Source of the DNA: Microbacteriaceae bacterium
GTDB lineage: Bacteria; Actinomycetota; Actinomycetes; Actinomycetales; Microbacteriaceae
Direction: 5' to 3'
Length of the DNA: 33,841 bases
Assembly: GCA_947448845.1 (NCBI GenBank)
Contig: CANFOX010000006.1
Span: forward strand, 1 to 33,841
Of this stretch, positions 27,602-33,841 are shown one piece after another. Under the pieces are notes generated by a model. It was not told the DNA's origin. It saw only the letters and a list, made by a program, of their open reading frames with translations, and ran no database searches. A program made the position numbers and the translations under genes. The first letter of the stretch is position 1. The number at the start of each line of letters is the position of its first letter.

Positions 27602-28225
27602 ATGTTTGGAATATCGTGGCTTCAGCCCAATGAAATCATCCACTCGCTCGGCGCATTCTCGATGGTGGTGGTGATGTTGATGATTTTTGCCGAAACTGGG
27701 CTGCTGGTTGGCTTCTTTCTGCCGGGCGACTCGCTGCTCTTTGCGGTTGGCTTGGCGCTTTCTGCAGGAATTATTCCAGTGCCACTCTGGTTGGCATGTT
27801 TGCTGATTTCGGCGGCCGGTTTCGCAGGTGACCAAACCGGCTACTGGATCGGTCGCAAAGCGGGGCCGAAGATCTTCAATCGCCCAGATTCTCGTTTTTT
27901 CAGTCAGCAGAACGTTTCTCGAACCAACTCATTCTTCGAGCGCTACGGTAATCGCGCCGTTGTGTTGGCTCACTTTGTTCCGGTGATGCGCACCTTCGTT
28001 CCGGTGGCAGCCGGCATCGGCGAAATGAGCTACCGCCGCTTCTTGCGTTACAACATTTTCGGTGTTGTTGGTTGGGGTGCTGGCGTTACCCTGCTTGGCG
28101 CACTGCTAGGAAACTTTCCATTTGTTGCCGATCACGTTGAATGGTTCACCCTCGGTTTCGTGGTGCTTTCGACCATTCCGATTGTTCTCGAAGTTCTAAA
28201 GGCGCGACGCGAGAACCGAAACTAG
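27602..28225 (+). CDS. dedA: DedA family membrane protein
   Basis: 207-aa polytopic inner-membrane protein of the DedA/SNARE-associated superfamily, recently linked to flipping of lipid carriers such as undecaprenyl phosphate. Motifs: FAETGLLVGFFLPGDSLLF, GDQTGYWIGRKAGPKIF, SFFERYGNRAVVLAHFVPVM and RTFVPVAAGIGEMSYRRF. The ATG lies one base after the end of tRNA-Arg, with no room for a ribosome site outside the tRNA. RNase Z cleavage would leave the mRNA beginning C-AUG. A later Met (residue 20) would cut into the first conserved segment and is less likely. The 3' end overlaps rdgB by 30 bp, tail to tail. Substrate not known. Confidence 0.9.
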   Translation: MFGISWLQPNEIIHSLGAFSMVVVMLMIFAETGLLVGFFLPGDSLLFAVGLALSAGIIPVPLWLACLLISAAGFAGDQTGYWIGRKAGPKIFNRPDSRFFSQQNVSRTNSFFERYGNRAVVLAHFVPVMRTFVPVAAGIGEMSYRRFLRYNIFGVVGWGAGVTLLGALLGNFPFVADHVEWFTLGFVVLSTIPIVLEVLKARRENRN

Positions 28226-28789
28226 TTGTTCAACGGCCAGCGCTCTATGGCTGAACTGATTCTTCACTGAGGGCTCCATTTCAGCAGCAGTGGTCTCGAA
28301 TCCGTCTGGAATGAAAATCGGGTCGTATCCGAATCCGTTGGCACCACGCACTTCGGTTGCCAGACTGCCAAGCCAAATTCCGGTGCAGGTCACTTCATCT
28401 TCGCCGTCAACCAACGCCATGGTGCAAACAAAAGATGCCGCGCGGTGCTCGGCGCGAACATCGCGCATCTGAGCCAACACCAGAAGTCGATTTGCGGCAT
28501 CATCTTTTTGGCCAGACCAGCGTGCTGAGAATATGCCGGGTGATCCGCCCAGAATTTCAACCGCCAAACCCGAGTCGTCGGCGATGGCCGGAACTCCGGT
28601 GTGAGCGTTTGCAGCTCTTGCCTTGAGAAGGGCGTTCTCGGCAAAAGTGGTGCCATCTTCAATCGGTTCAAGGCCGTCATAAGCCAGAAGTTCAGCCCTG
28701 CCGCTGGCAAAAGCTGGTAGCGAATCGGCGAGAAGTTGCCGTAACTCAACAACCTTGTGCTGGTTGTGGGTTGCCAGAACGAAGCGCAA
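28196..28789 (-). CDS. rdgB: RdgB/HAM1 non-canonical purine NTP pyrophosphatase
   Basis: 197-aa enzyme that hydrolyses dITP, XTP and ITP to monophosphates, keeping them out of DNA and RNA. Motifs: VLATHNQHKVVELRQLL at the N-terminus, ADDSGLAVEILGGSPGIFSA with the catalytic acids, GFGYDPIF, and FSHRALAVEQL. Starts at TTG (28789) directly after the rph stop (TAA-TTG). The C-terminus overlaps dedA by 30 bp in the opposite direction. Confidence 0.94.
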   Translation of the reverse strand: MRFVLATHNQHKVVELRQLLADSLPAFASGRAELLAYDGLEPIEDGTTFAENALLKARAANAHTGVPAIADDSGLAVEILGGSPGIFSARWSGQKDDAANRLLVLAQMRDVRAEHRAASFVCTMALVDGEDEVTCTGIWLGSLATEVRGANGFGYDPIFIPDGFETTAAEMEPSVKNQFSHRALAVEQLVSVLASRL

Positions 28790-29521
28790 TTAATTGCTCG
28801 CCAAAATGCTTCGCTGAATGGAGGCCAATTCTGAGGTTCCCTTTAGTGCAAGGTCAAGCAGCAGGTTCAGCTCAGCCCGGTCAAAAGCCACCTGCTCTGC
28901 GGTTCCTTGAACCTCAACGAATTTGCCAGCACCGGTAACCACAATGTTCATGTCGGTGTGTGCCCGAACATCTTCGGTGTATGCCAGGTCAAGCATCGGA
29001 ATGGAATCCACAATGCCGACCGAAATAGCAGCGACCGAATCACTGAGCGGTTGACTTTTCTGGGGAATATGACCGTTTGCCTTTCCCCATTCGATGGCGT
29101 CGTGAAGCGCTAGGTAGGCCCCGGTGATTGCGGTGGTCCTGGTGCCGCCGTCTGCCTGCAAAACGTCACAGTCAATCACAATGGTGTTTTCTCCTAGGGC
29201 TCTGGTGTCGACCACGGCACGCAGCGAGCGCCCAATCAGGCGAGATATCTCGTGGGTGCGACCGCCAATTTTGCCCTTGACCGATTCTCGGTCGTTGCGA
29301 TCGTTGGTGGCACGAGGCAGCATGGCATATTCGGCGGTGACCCAGCCATCGCCCTTTCCAACCTTCCAGCGGGGAACGCCAGGGGTGAAAGAGGCGGTGC
29401 AGAGCACTCTGGTGTTGCCGAACGAAATAAGTGCCGAACCTTCGGCGTGGGCACTCCAACCTCGCTCTACCGAAACGGCTCTAAGCTCGTCGTTCTGACG
29501 ACCATCCACTCTTGCTGACAT
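28790..29521 (-). CDS. rph: Ribonuclease PH
   Basis: 243-aa phosphorolytic 3'-5' exoribonuclease acting on tRNA 3' ends. Motifs: [44 protein letters not shown], and [20 protein letters not shown] with the catalytic Asp. ATG 29521 follows AGGAACCCA. Adjacent to rdgB and 11 nt after murI; rph-rdgB pairing is common. Confidence 0.96.
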   Translation of the reverse strand: MSARVDGRQNDELRAVSVERGWSAHAEGSALISFGNTRVLCTASFTPGVPRWKVGKGDGWVTAEYAMLPRATNDRNDRESVKGKIGGRTHEISRLIGRSLRAVVDTRALGENTIVIDCDVLQADGGTRTTAITGAYLALHDAIEWGKANGHIPQKSQPLSDSVAAISVGIVDSIPMLDLAYTEDVRAHTDMNIVVTGAGKFVEVQGTAEQVAFDRAELNLLLDLALKGTSELASIQRSILASN

Positions 29522-29532
29522 TGGGTTCCTAA

Positions 29533-30336
29533 CTAACTGAGGTGTTCTACTGAGCCAACTTCTGGGCCCAAGAATCGTTTGGCCAGAGCTTCAAAACCTG
29601 CCGCTTCACCAGTGGCTTGAAAACGGTAAGTGGGTTTTGCGCTTGAAACTCGCAGCAGGTCGTGATCGACCAGGGTGCGATAAACGTCTTTGGCGGTTTC
29701 TTCTGCAGATGAAACCAAAGTGACCTGGTCTCCCATAACAAATGACAGCGCGCCGGTAAGTAACGGATAGTGGGTGCAACCGAGAACCAAGGTGTCTACG
29801 CCAGCCTCGCGAATCGGCTCTAGGTAGTTCTTGGCCGCCGAGAGTAGTTCTGGCCCGCTGGTTACCCCGCGTTCAACGAAATCAACAAACGCCGGGCATG
29901 CAACGCTGGTTACCTCAATGTCAACCGCGGCGGCAAAGGCGTCTTCATAGGCGCGAGAGGTAATGGTGGCACTGGTGCCGATCACGCCGACCCGGTGGTT
30001 TCGAGTTGCCGCCACGGCGCGTCTAACCGCCGGCTGTATCACCTCAACGACGGGAATGCCCCGACCTAAGGTGTAGCGCTCTCTGGCATCGCGAAGCACG
30101 GCGGCAGACGCAGAGTTGCAAGCAATCACAAGTAGTTTCACGCCCTCGTCAACCAGGCGGTCCATAACCTTGAGAGCCAACTCTCGAACTTGCGGAATGG
30201 ATTTGGGGCCGTAGGGGCTGTTTGCGGTGTCTCCAAGGTAAATGATGGATTCATTCGGTAGCTGATCGATGATAGCCCTGGCCACGGTTAAGCCGCCAAC
30301 GCCCGAGTCAAAGATGCCAATCGGTGCGTCGTTCAC
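29533..30336 (-). CDS. murI: Glutamate racemase
   Basis: Cofactor-independent racemase that provides D-glutamate for peptidoglycan. Motifs: [29 protein letters not shown], and the two catalytic cysteines in [10 protein letters not shown] (Cys73) and [11 protein letters not shown] (Cys187), numbered from the second GTG. The ORF track starts at GTG 30342; I prefer GTG 30336 ([12 protein letters not shown], the usual start of relatives), which lies 7 nt after a TAGACT box, as in a leaderless transcript. 267 aa, normal length. Divergent from pncB across about 45 bp. Confidence 0.95.
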   Translation of the reverse strand: MNDAPIGIFDSGVGGLTVARAIIDQLPNESIIYLGDTANSPYGPKSIPQVRELALKVMDRLVDEGVKLLVIACNSASAAVLRDARERYTLGRGIPVVEVIQPAVRRAVAATRNHRVGVIGTSATITSRAYEDAFAAAVDIEVTSVACPAFVDFVERGVTSGPELLSAAKNYLEPIREAGVDTLVLGCTHYPLLTGALSFVMGDQVTLVSSAEETAKDVYRTLVDHDLLRVSSAKPTYRFQATGEAAGFEALAKRFLGPEVGSVEHLS

Positions 30337-30343
30337 GCCCACA

Positions 30344-30349
30344 AGTCTA
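30344..30349 (-). promoter_or_regulatory. Candidate -10 box of a leaderless murI transcript
   Basis: Minus-strand TAGACT, 7 nt before GTG 30336. The alternative GTG 30342 is only one base away and could not be used from this promoter, so the box argues for the shorter start. Confidence 0.45.
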
Positions 30350-30373
30350 TGCCGTGCCCGTTTATAAGCCGAT

Positions 30374-30379
30374 TAGGCT
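30374..30379 (+). promoter_or_regulatory. Candidate -10 box of a leaderless pncB transcript
   Basis: TAGGCT, then 6 nt, then GTG 30386. No Shine-Dalgarno is present. It lies 25 bp from the divergent murI box. Confidence 0.45.
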
Positions 30380-30385
30380 TGAATC

Positions 30386-31684
30386 GTGCTTACCTCTTCG
30401 GCTCTACTTACCGATCGATACGAACTGACCATGCTTCAGGCTGCCCTGCACGCTGGCACTGCCAACCGTCGATGCGTTTTCGAGGTGTTCACCCGAGAAC
30501 TACCTACCGGCCGCCGCTACGGGGTTTTGGCAGGAACCGGTCGGGTGCTAGAGCGCATCGCCGATTTCAGGTTCGGAGCGGGCGAACTTGCCTGGTTAGA
30601 CGACAACAATGTGGTCGATTCAAAGACCATCGAGTGGCTTTCAAGTTATCGCTTCAGCGGTGACATCGACGCCTATCGTGAGGGCGAAATCTACTTTCCC
30701 TACTCCCCTGTTCTAAGTGTTGAAAGCACTTTCGCCGAAGCGGTCTTGCTTGAAACAGTAATTCTTTCTATTTTGAACTTTGACTCTGCCGTTGCTGCTG
30801 CAGCCGCTCGCATGGTTAGTGTTGCCGATGGGCGAACCCTTGCCGAGATGGGTGGCCGACGCACCAATGAAATCTCGGCAGTTGCAGCGGCTCGTGCCTC
30901 TTACATCGCCGGTTTCGATGCCACATCAAACCTCGAGGCAGGGCATTCCTGGGCAATTCCAACCATGGGAACCGCAGCACACGCCTTCACGCTTTTGCAC
31001 GACAACGAACTGGAAGCATTCCGCGCTCAAATTGCCACCTATGGCCAGAACACCACGCTGCTGGTCGACACCTACAACATTGAAACCGGGGTTCGAAATG
31101 CCGTCGAGGCGGCAGGCACAGAGCTAAGTGCCGTTCGAATTGATTCTGGCGACCTGCGGGTTGAAGCCAAACGGGTTCGTCAACTTCTAGATCAACTCGG
31201 TGCCACAAAAACCAAAATCACAGTTACCAACAATCTGGATGAATATTCCATAGCTGCACTAGCCGCTAGCCCAGTTGACGCCTACGGTGTTGGCACATCG
31301 GTGGTAACGGGTTCTGGGCATCCGGCGGCTGGTTTCGTATACAAGTTGGTGGCCCACGAAAATGCCGAGGGTGACTGGGTTTCGGTTGCCAAAGCCTCTG
31401 CCAAAAAGGGCAACCGTGGCGGAAGGAAATCGGCATTTCGTAGCCACGTTGATGGCATCGCCAGCGCCGAAAACGTTGTGATTGAGAATTCCTTTTCGGC
31501 AACAGGTGCCGACAGAGACCTAATGACCGCGCTGGTAATTCAGGGTGAAACTCAGCTTGAGCACACCGGCGCCTCTGGTGTGCTGGCTGCTCGTGAGCAC
31601 CACGCCAAAGTGAAGGCGCAACTTCCGCCGCAGGCGCACAGCCTACAAAATGCAAAACCCCTAATAGAAACCAAGTTCCACTAG
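30386..31684 (+). CDS. pncB: Nicotinate phosphoribosyltransferase
   Basis: 432-aa enzyme that joins nicotinate and PRPP to form nicotinate mononucleotide in NAD salvage. Motifs: LLTDRYELTMLQAALHAGTA, FEVFTRELPTGRRYGVLAG, and MGTAAHAFTLLHDNE with the phospho-accepting His199; YGVGTSVVTGSG in the phosphate-binding barrel region. Starts at GTG. The left arm of a terminator hairpin lies inside the last codons, so the C-terminal sequence and the terminator share DNA. Confidence 0.95.
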   Translation: MLTSSALLTDRYELTMLQAALHAGTANRRCVFEVFTRELPTGRRYGVLAGTGRVLERIADFRFGAGELAWLDDNNVVDSKTIEWLSSYRFSGDIDAYREGEIYFPYSPVLSVESTFAEAVLLETVILSILNFDSAVAAAAARMVSVADGRTLAEMGGRRTNEISAVAAARASYIAGFDATSNLEAGHSWAIPTMGTAAHAFTLLHDNELEAFRAQIATYGQNTTLLVDTYNIETGVRNAVEAAGTELSAVRIDSGDLRVEAKRVRQLLDQLGATKTKITVTNNLDEYSIAALAASPVDAYGVGTSVVTGSGHPAAGFVYKLVAHENAEGDWVSVAKASAKKGNRGGRKSAFRSHVDGIASAENVVIENSFSATGADRDLMTALVIQGETQLEHTGASGVLAAREHHAKVKAQLPPQAHSLQNAKPLIETKFH

Positions 31685-31691
31685 GGGTTTT
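31654..31691. terminator. Terminator overlapping the pncB stop codon
   Basis: Perfect 10-bp stem AAAACCCCTA / TAGGGGTTTT with an 18-nt loop. The left arm starts 31 nt before the end of pncB and the stop codon TAG is in the right arm. It can serve both pncB and the convergent DUF3039 gene. Confidence 0.8.
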
Positions 31692-31700
31692 ACCTAAAAG

Positions 31701-31985
31701 CTACTCTGCGGCGGCTCCATCCGAACCGTCTTTGCCTTCATCTTTTGGCGGTTTCAATCCGTCATAAATGTCTTGGCAGGTTGGGCAAACCGGAAACTTC
31801 TTTGGGTCTCGGCCAGGAACCCAAACCTTGCCGCACAGCGCAATCACTGGAACACCGAGAACAGCAGATTCCACAATCTTTTCTTTGCGCACATAGTGCG
31901 AATAGCGCTCGTGGTCGCCAGGTTCCATTCCAACAACTTGTTCTTCAACAAGAGTTGTTGAACTCAAAGATTCGTCAACCGACAA
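31701..31985 (-). CDS. DUF3039 domain-containing protein
   Basis: 94-aa actinobacterial protein of unknown function. The conserved core is GDHERYSHYVRKEKIVESAV followed by LCGKVWVPGRDPKKFPVCPTC; with LCGK and CPTC it has three closely placed cysteines, which suggest a small metal-binding site. Acidic low-complexity tail. The start is TTG 31985 with a strong ribosome site (GGAGGA). Family recognised from memory; function unknown. Confidence 0.85.
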   Translation of the reverse strand: MSVDESLSSTTLVEEQVVGMEPGDHERYSHYVRKEKIVESAVLGVPVIALCGKVWVPGRDPKKFPVCPTCQDIYDGLKPPKDEGKDGSDGAAAE

Positions 31986-32021
31986 GGTTCCTCCGTCAAA
32001 GCTTGAAAACTAAGTTTGCCA

Positions 32022-33272
32022 TTATTTGGCTTTTGAGGCATCGCCGAGCTTGACCGAGATGGTTTGCTCGTTTCCGTTTCGAATCAGTTTCAAGTTAGTG
32101 GTGGTGCCGGCGGCAAGTTGTCGCACTGCAGCCGTTAGTTCAGACGCGCTGGTAATCTTCTGGCCGTTGAACTCGGTAATCACATCACCCTTCTGCACGC
32201 CAGCCTTTTCGGCTGAGCCGCCGGCGGTCAAGCCCTGCACCAGAGCTCCGGTGGTGAAAGCTGCAGCGTTCGTGTTTGAGGCACCAGCGTCAGACACCAT
32301 TGCGCCCAACAGTGCGTGACTGGCCACCTTGCCTGACATCAACTCGTTGGCAATGCGCTTGGCGGTGTTCGATGGAATGGCAAAGCCAACTCCGATCGAA
32401 CCGGCTTGGCCGCTTACAGAACTTGCCGAGGCGATAGCCACGTTCACACCAATGACCTCGCCCTGCTCGTTCACCAATGCTCCGCCCGAGTTACCCGGGT
32501 TGATGGCGGCGTCGGTTTGAATAACGTTCAGGTTGATGGCCTGTTGCCCATTTCCACCGCTGAAGAACTGCAAGCCACCCAAGCCACCCGTTCCATTTTC
32601 GGGTGCTGCCGAGTTGGAAACCTGAATGGTGCGATTTAGATAAGAAACGATGCCTTTGGTGACAGTATCTTCAAGCCCAAGTGGGGCGCCGATGGCAACC
32701 ACCTGGTCGCCAACGTTGATTTTGCCAGAGTCGGCAAATGTTGCCGGCACAAAGGTTACGGCTGCAGAAACCTTTATGACAGCAAGGTCATTGGTTGGGT
32801 CGGTGCGAACCACGCTGGCGTCAAAAATTCTGCCATCGGTGGTTTTCACCTGGATGGTAGGGGTTCCGGTAGAGCCATCCAGGGTAACCACGTGGGTGTT
32901 GGTGAGAATGTAGCCGTCTGCGGTGAGAACAATACCCGAGCCGCTTCCGGCAGAACCAGAGCCAGAAACCGAAATCGTAACCACCGAAGGCGACGCCTTG
33001 GCAGCTGCCCCGGTAACCCAGTTCACGTTTTCAGCATTATTCACAACGACCGTGCCACCGTGCCCCACAAAATTGTAGGCAGCCACTCCAACACCCGAAC
33101 CTACGGCGGCCCCGAAAATGGCACCGGCGGCAATAAGTGCAGCGGTTCTTGGGTTGCTTACCAACTTGCGCTTCGGTTTGGCTGCAACCGGTTCTTCAAC
33201 GTATGGGGTGTCAAACAGAAACTGGCGGTTGTAGCCTTCGTTTGAGGCCTCATGGCCTGGGTTCTCAGACAT
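32022..33272 (-). CDS. htrA: HtrA/DegP-type membrane-anchored serine protease with PDZ domain
   Basis: 416-aa envelope protease for misfolded exported proteins. Cytoplasmic N-terminus of about 40 residues, one membrane anchor at 43-68 (AALIAAGAIFGAAVGSGVGV), a trypsin-like domain with His127 (ILTNTHVV), Asp162 (NDLAVIKV) and Ser262 (NPGNSGGALVN), and a C-terminal PDZ domain (AEKAGVQKGDVITEFNGQKI). A Gly/Asn-rich insertion (about 222-246) precedes the serine region. The ORF track starts 13 codons upstream; ATG 33272 has AGGAACC before it and is preferred. Monocistronic, between the DUF3039 gene and tRNA-fMet. Confidence 0.94.
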   Translation of the reverse strand: MSENPGHEASNEGYNRQFLFDTPYVEEPVAAKPKRKLVSNPRTAALIAAGAIFGAAVGSGVGVAAYNFVGHGGTVVVNNAENVNWVTGAAAKASPSVVTISVSGSGSAGSGSGIVLTADGYILTNTHVVTLDGSTGTPTIQVKTTDGRIFDASVVRTDPTNDLAVIKVSAAVTFVPATFADSGKINVGDQVVAIGAPLGLEDTVTKGIVSYLNRTIQVSNSAAPENGTGGLGGLQFFSGGNGQQAINLNVIQTDAAINPGNSGGALVNEQGEVIGVNVAIASASSVSGQAGSIGVGFAIPSNTAKRIANELMSGKVASHALLGAMVSDAGASNTNAAAFTTGALVQGLTAGGSAEKAGVQKGDVITEFNGQKITSASELTAAVRQLAAGTTTNLKLIRNGNEQTISVKLGDASKAK

Positions 33273-33374
33273 CTGGTTCCTTTCTGAAACTTTTCGTGAA
33301 CAAAGCATCACATCGAAGCCTGATTAGTTTATGAAACCTGGCTGAGAGGTTGCTGAAACCCGTGACTTAAAGTG

Positions 33375-33403
33375 CAACACCCTCGAGATTGTCGAGGGTG
33401 TTG
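33375..33403 (-). terminator. Hairpin downstream of tRNA-fMet
   Basis: Perfect 12-bp stem CAACACCCTCGA / TCGAGGGTGTTG with a 5-nt loop, beginning 3 nt after the tRNA 3' end. The T-run after it on the minus strand is short (ACTTTAAG), so termination may be partial. Confidence 0.7.
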
Positions 33404-33406
33404 TCT

Positions 33407-33483
33407 TGGTTGCGGGGGCAGGATTTGAACCTACGACCTCCGGGTTATGAGCCCGGCGAGCTACCGAACTGCTCCACCCCGCG
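33407..33483 (-). tRNA. Initiator tRNA-fMet (anticodon CAT)
   Basis: 77 nt with encoded CCA. Anticodon loop CTCATAA with the three G-C pairs (GGG/CCC) of the initiator anticodon stem, and a C1-A72 mismatch at the acceptor end (CGCGGGG/CCCCGCA), both diagnostic of initiator tRNA. T arm GGTTCAAATCC. Confidence 0.96.
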
Positions 33484-33506
33484 GCGAAGTTCTAACAATA
33501 GCAGAC

Positions 33507-33841
33507 TTACTTAGCCGATTGCACCCTGATGGCATCTTCCACTGCCGCTTTCAGCGCGGCATCGGCCTTTCCATAGGCTGCCCAGTCACCAGCGGCTAGC
33601 GCCTTAGCCTTGGCCGTTAGAGCCTTATTGGCTCGATCTAGCGCCTTGGCAAGGGTGTCATTGGTCACGGTTGAACCAGTCGAAGAGCCGCCGCCGGTAG
33701 AACCACCGGTCGCACCAGATCCGGAATCGCCGGCGCTGGCGCCAGAAGAACCGCCAAATAGTGAATCAAGTGCAGCGTTCAAGGTGTCTTCGAATGCAAT
33801 CTTGTCGCCAAATGAAACCAATACCTTCTTCAAAAGTGGGA
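33507..33841 (-). CDS. UPF0182 family membrane protein, C-terminal fragment (5' end outside window)
   Basis: The frame is open to the window edge (PLLKKVLVSFGDKIAFEDTL); the TTG start in the ORF track is an artefact of the edge. The segment matches the C-terminal end of the large actinobacterial UPF0182 proteins: VSFGDKIAFEDTLNAALDSL FGG, a Gly/Ser/Thr-rich linker, and a helical tail of the kind AKALDRANKALTAKAKALAA GDWAAYG. Function of the family is unknown. Recognition rests on this tail only. Confidence 0.75.
   Translation of the reverse strand, partial: PLLKKVLVSFGDKIAFEDTLNAALDSLFGGSSGASAGDSGSGATGGSTGGGSSTGSTVTNDTLAKALDRANKALTAKAKALAAGDWAAYGKADAALKAAVEDAIRVQSAK

Noticed and set aside
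27533-27835. Minus-strand ORF of 100 aa
   Set aside because: Covers tRNA-Arg and the dedA start on the opposite strand; the peptide LAGIEPALPPPEGGALSPEL is the typical false translation of a tRNA gene.
33831-33833. TTG start of the last ORF
   Set aside because: The frame stays open to the window edge and upstream residues fit the UPF0182 tail, so the gene is cut by the window and does not start here.

Overview
The window is about 33.8 kb of chromosome from a streamlined, mid-GC actinobacterium. The gene order argS-lysA-hom-thrC-thrB-rho-prfA-prmC-tsaC-wecA-atpI-like-atpBEFHAGDC is a classical actinobacterial layout. A DUF3039 protein, a UPF0182 protein and short intergenic gaps suggest a small-genome member of the Microbacteriaceae (for example a freshwater or marine Luna/Aquiluna/Rhodoluna-type lineage). 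This placement is inference from gene content and recalled families, not from a search. I see no insertion sequences, CRISPR arrays, prophage genes or integrase.

Layout. (1) 1-3497: a polyamine catabolism module, with a truncated gamma-aminobutyraldehyde dehydrogenase on the minus strand, divergent from an Lrp/AsnC regulator and a class III aminotransferase, closed by a strong hairpin terminator. (2) 3530-7203: a plus-strand run of ogt and tag (alkylation repair), an ECF sigma factor, a single-pass membrane protein in the anti-sigma position, and a PduO-type cobalamin adenosyltransferase, ending in a bidirectional terminator. (3) 7216-19974: a minus-strand series from rho through translation termination (prfA, prmC), tRNA modification (tsaC) and the first membrane step of cell-wall glycopolymer synthesis (wecA-like) to the complete F1Fo ATP synthase operon. 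(4) 20075-26457: argS-lysA-hom-thrC-thrB, the aspartate-family amino-acid block, with overlapping stop/start codons. (5) 26531-33841: single genes and small units: a GH32/43/68-like beta-propeller hydrolase, tRNA-Arg(CCG) directly abutting a DedA membrane protein, rdgB-rph-murI, pncB, a DUF3039 protein, an HtrA-type protease, initiator tRNA-fMet and the C-terminal end of a UPF0182 protein.

Most interesting signals. Six genes (ogt, the ECF sigma gene, pduO, the GH gene, murI, pncB) carry a TANNNT box 6 to 7 nt before the start codon, the geometry of leaderless actinobacterial transcripts. The DedA start codon lies one nucleotide after the tRNA-Arg discriminator base, so tRNA 3' processing would itself create a nearly leaderless mRNA. 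atpB has no ATG/GTG/TTG ahead of its conserved N-terminus, but has a well-spaced Shine-Dalgarno before a CTG, behind a leader with two hairpins. Rho seems to lack the usual N-terminal helical domain and instead has a long disordered Arg/Asn/Glu-rich arm built partly from an 18-bp tandem repeat. A 9-bp inverted repeat sits over the ogt promoter region.
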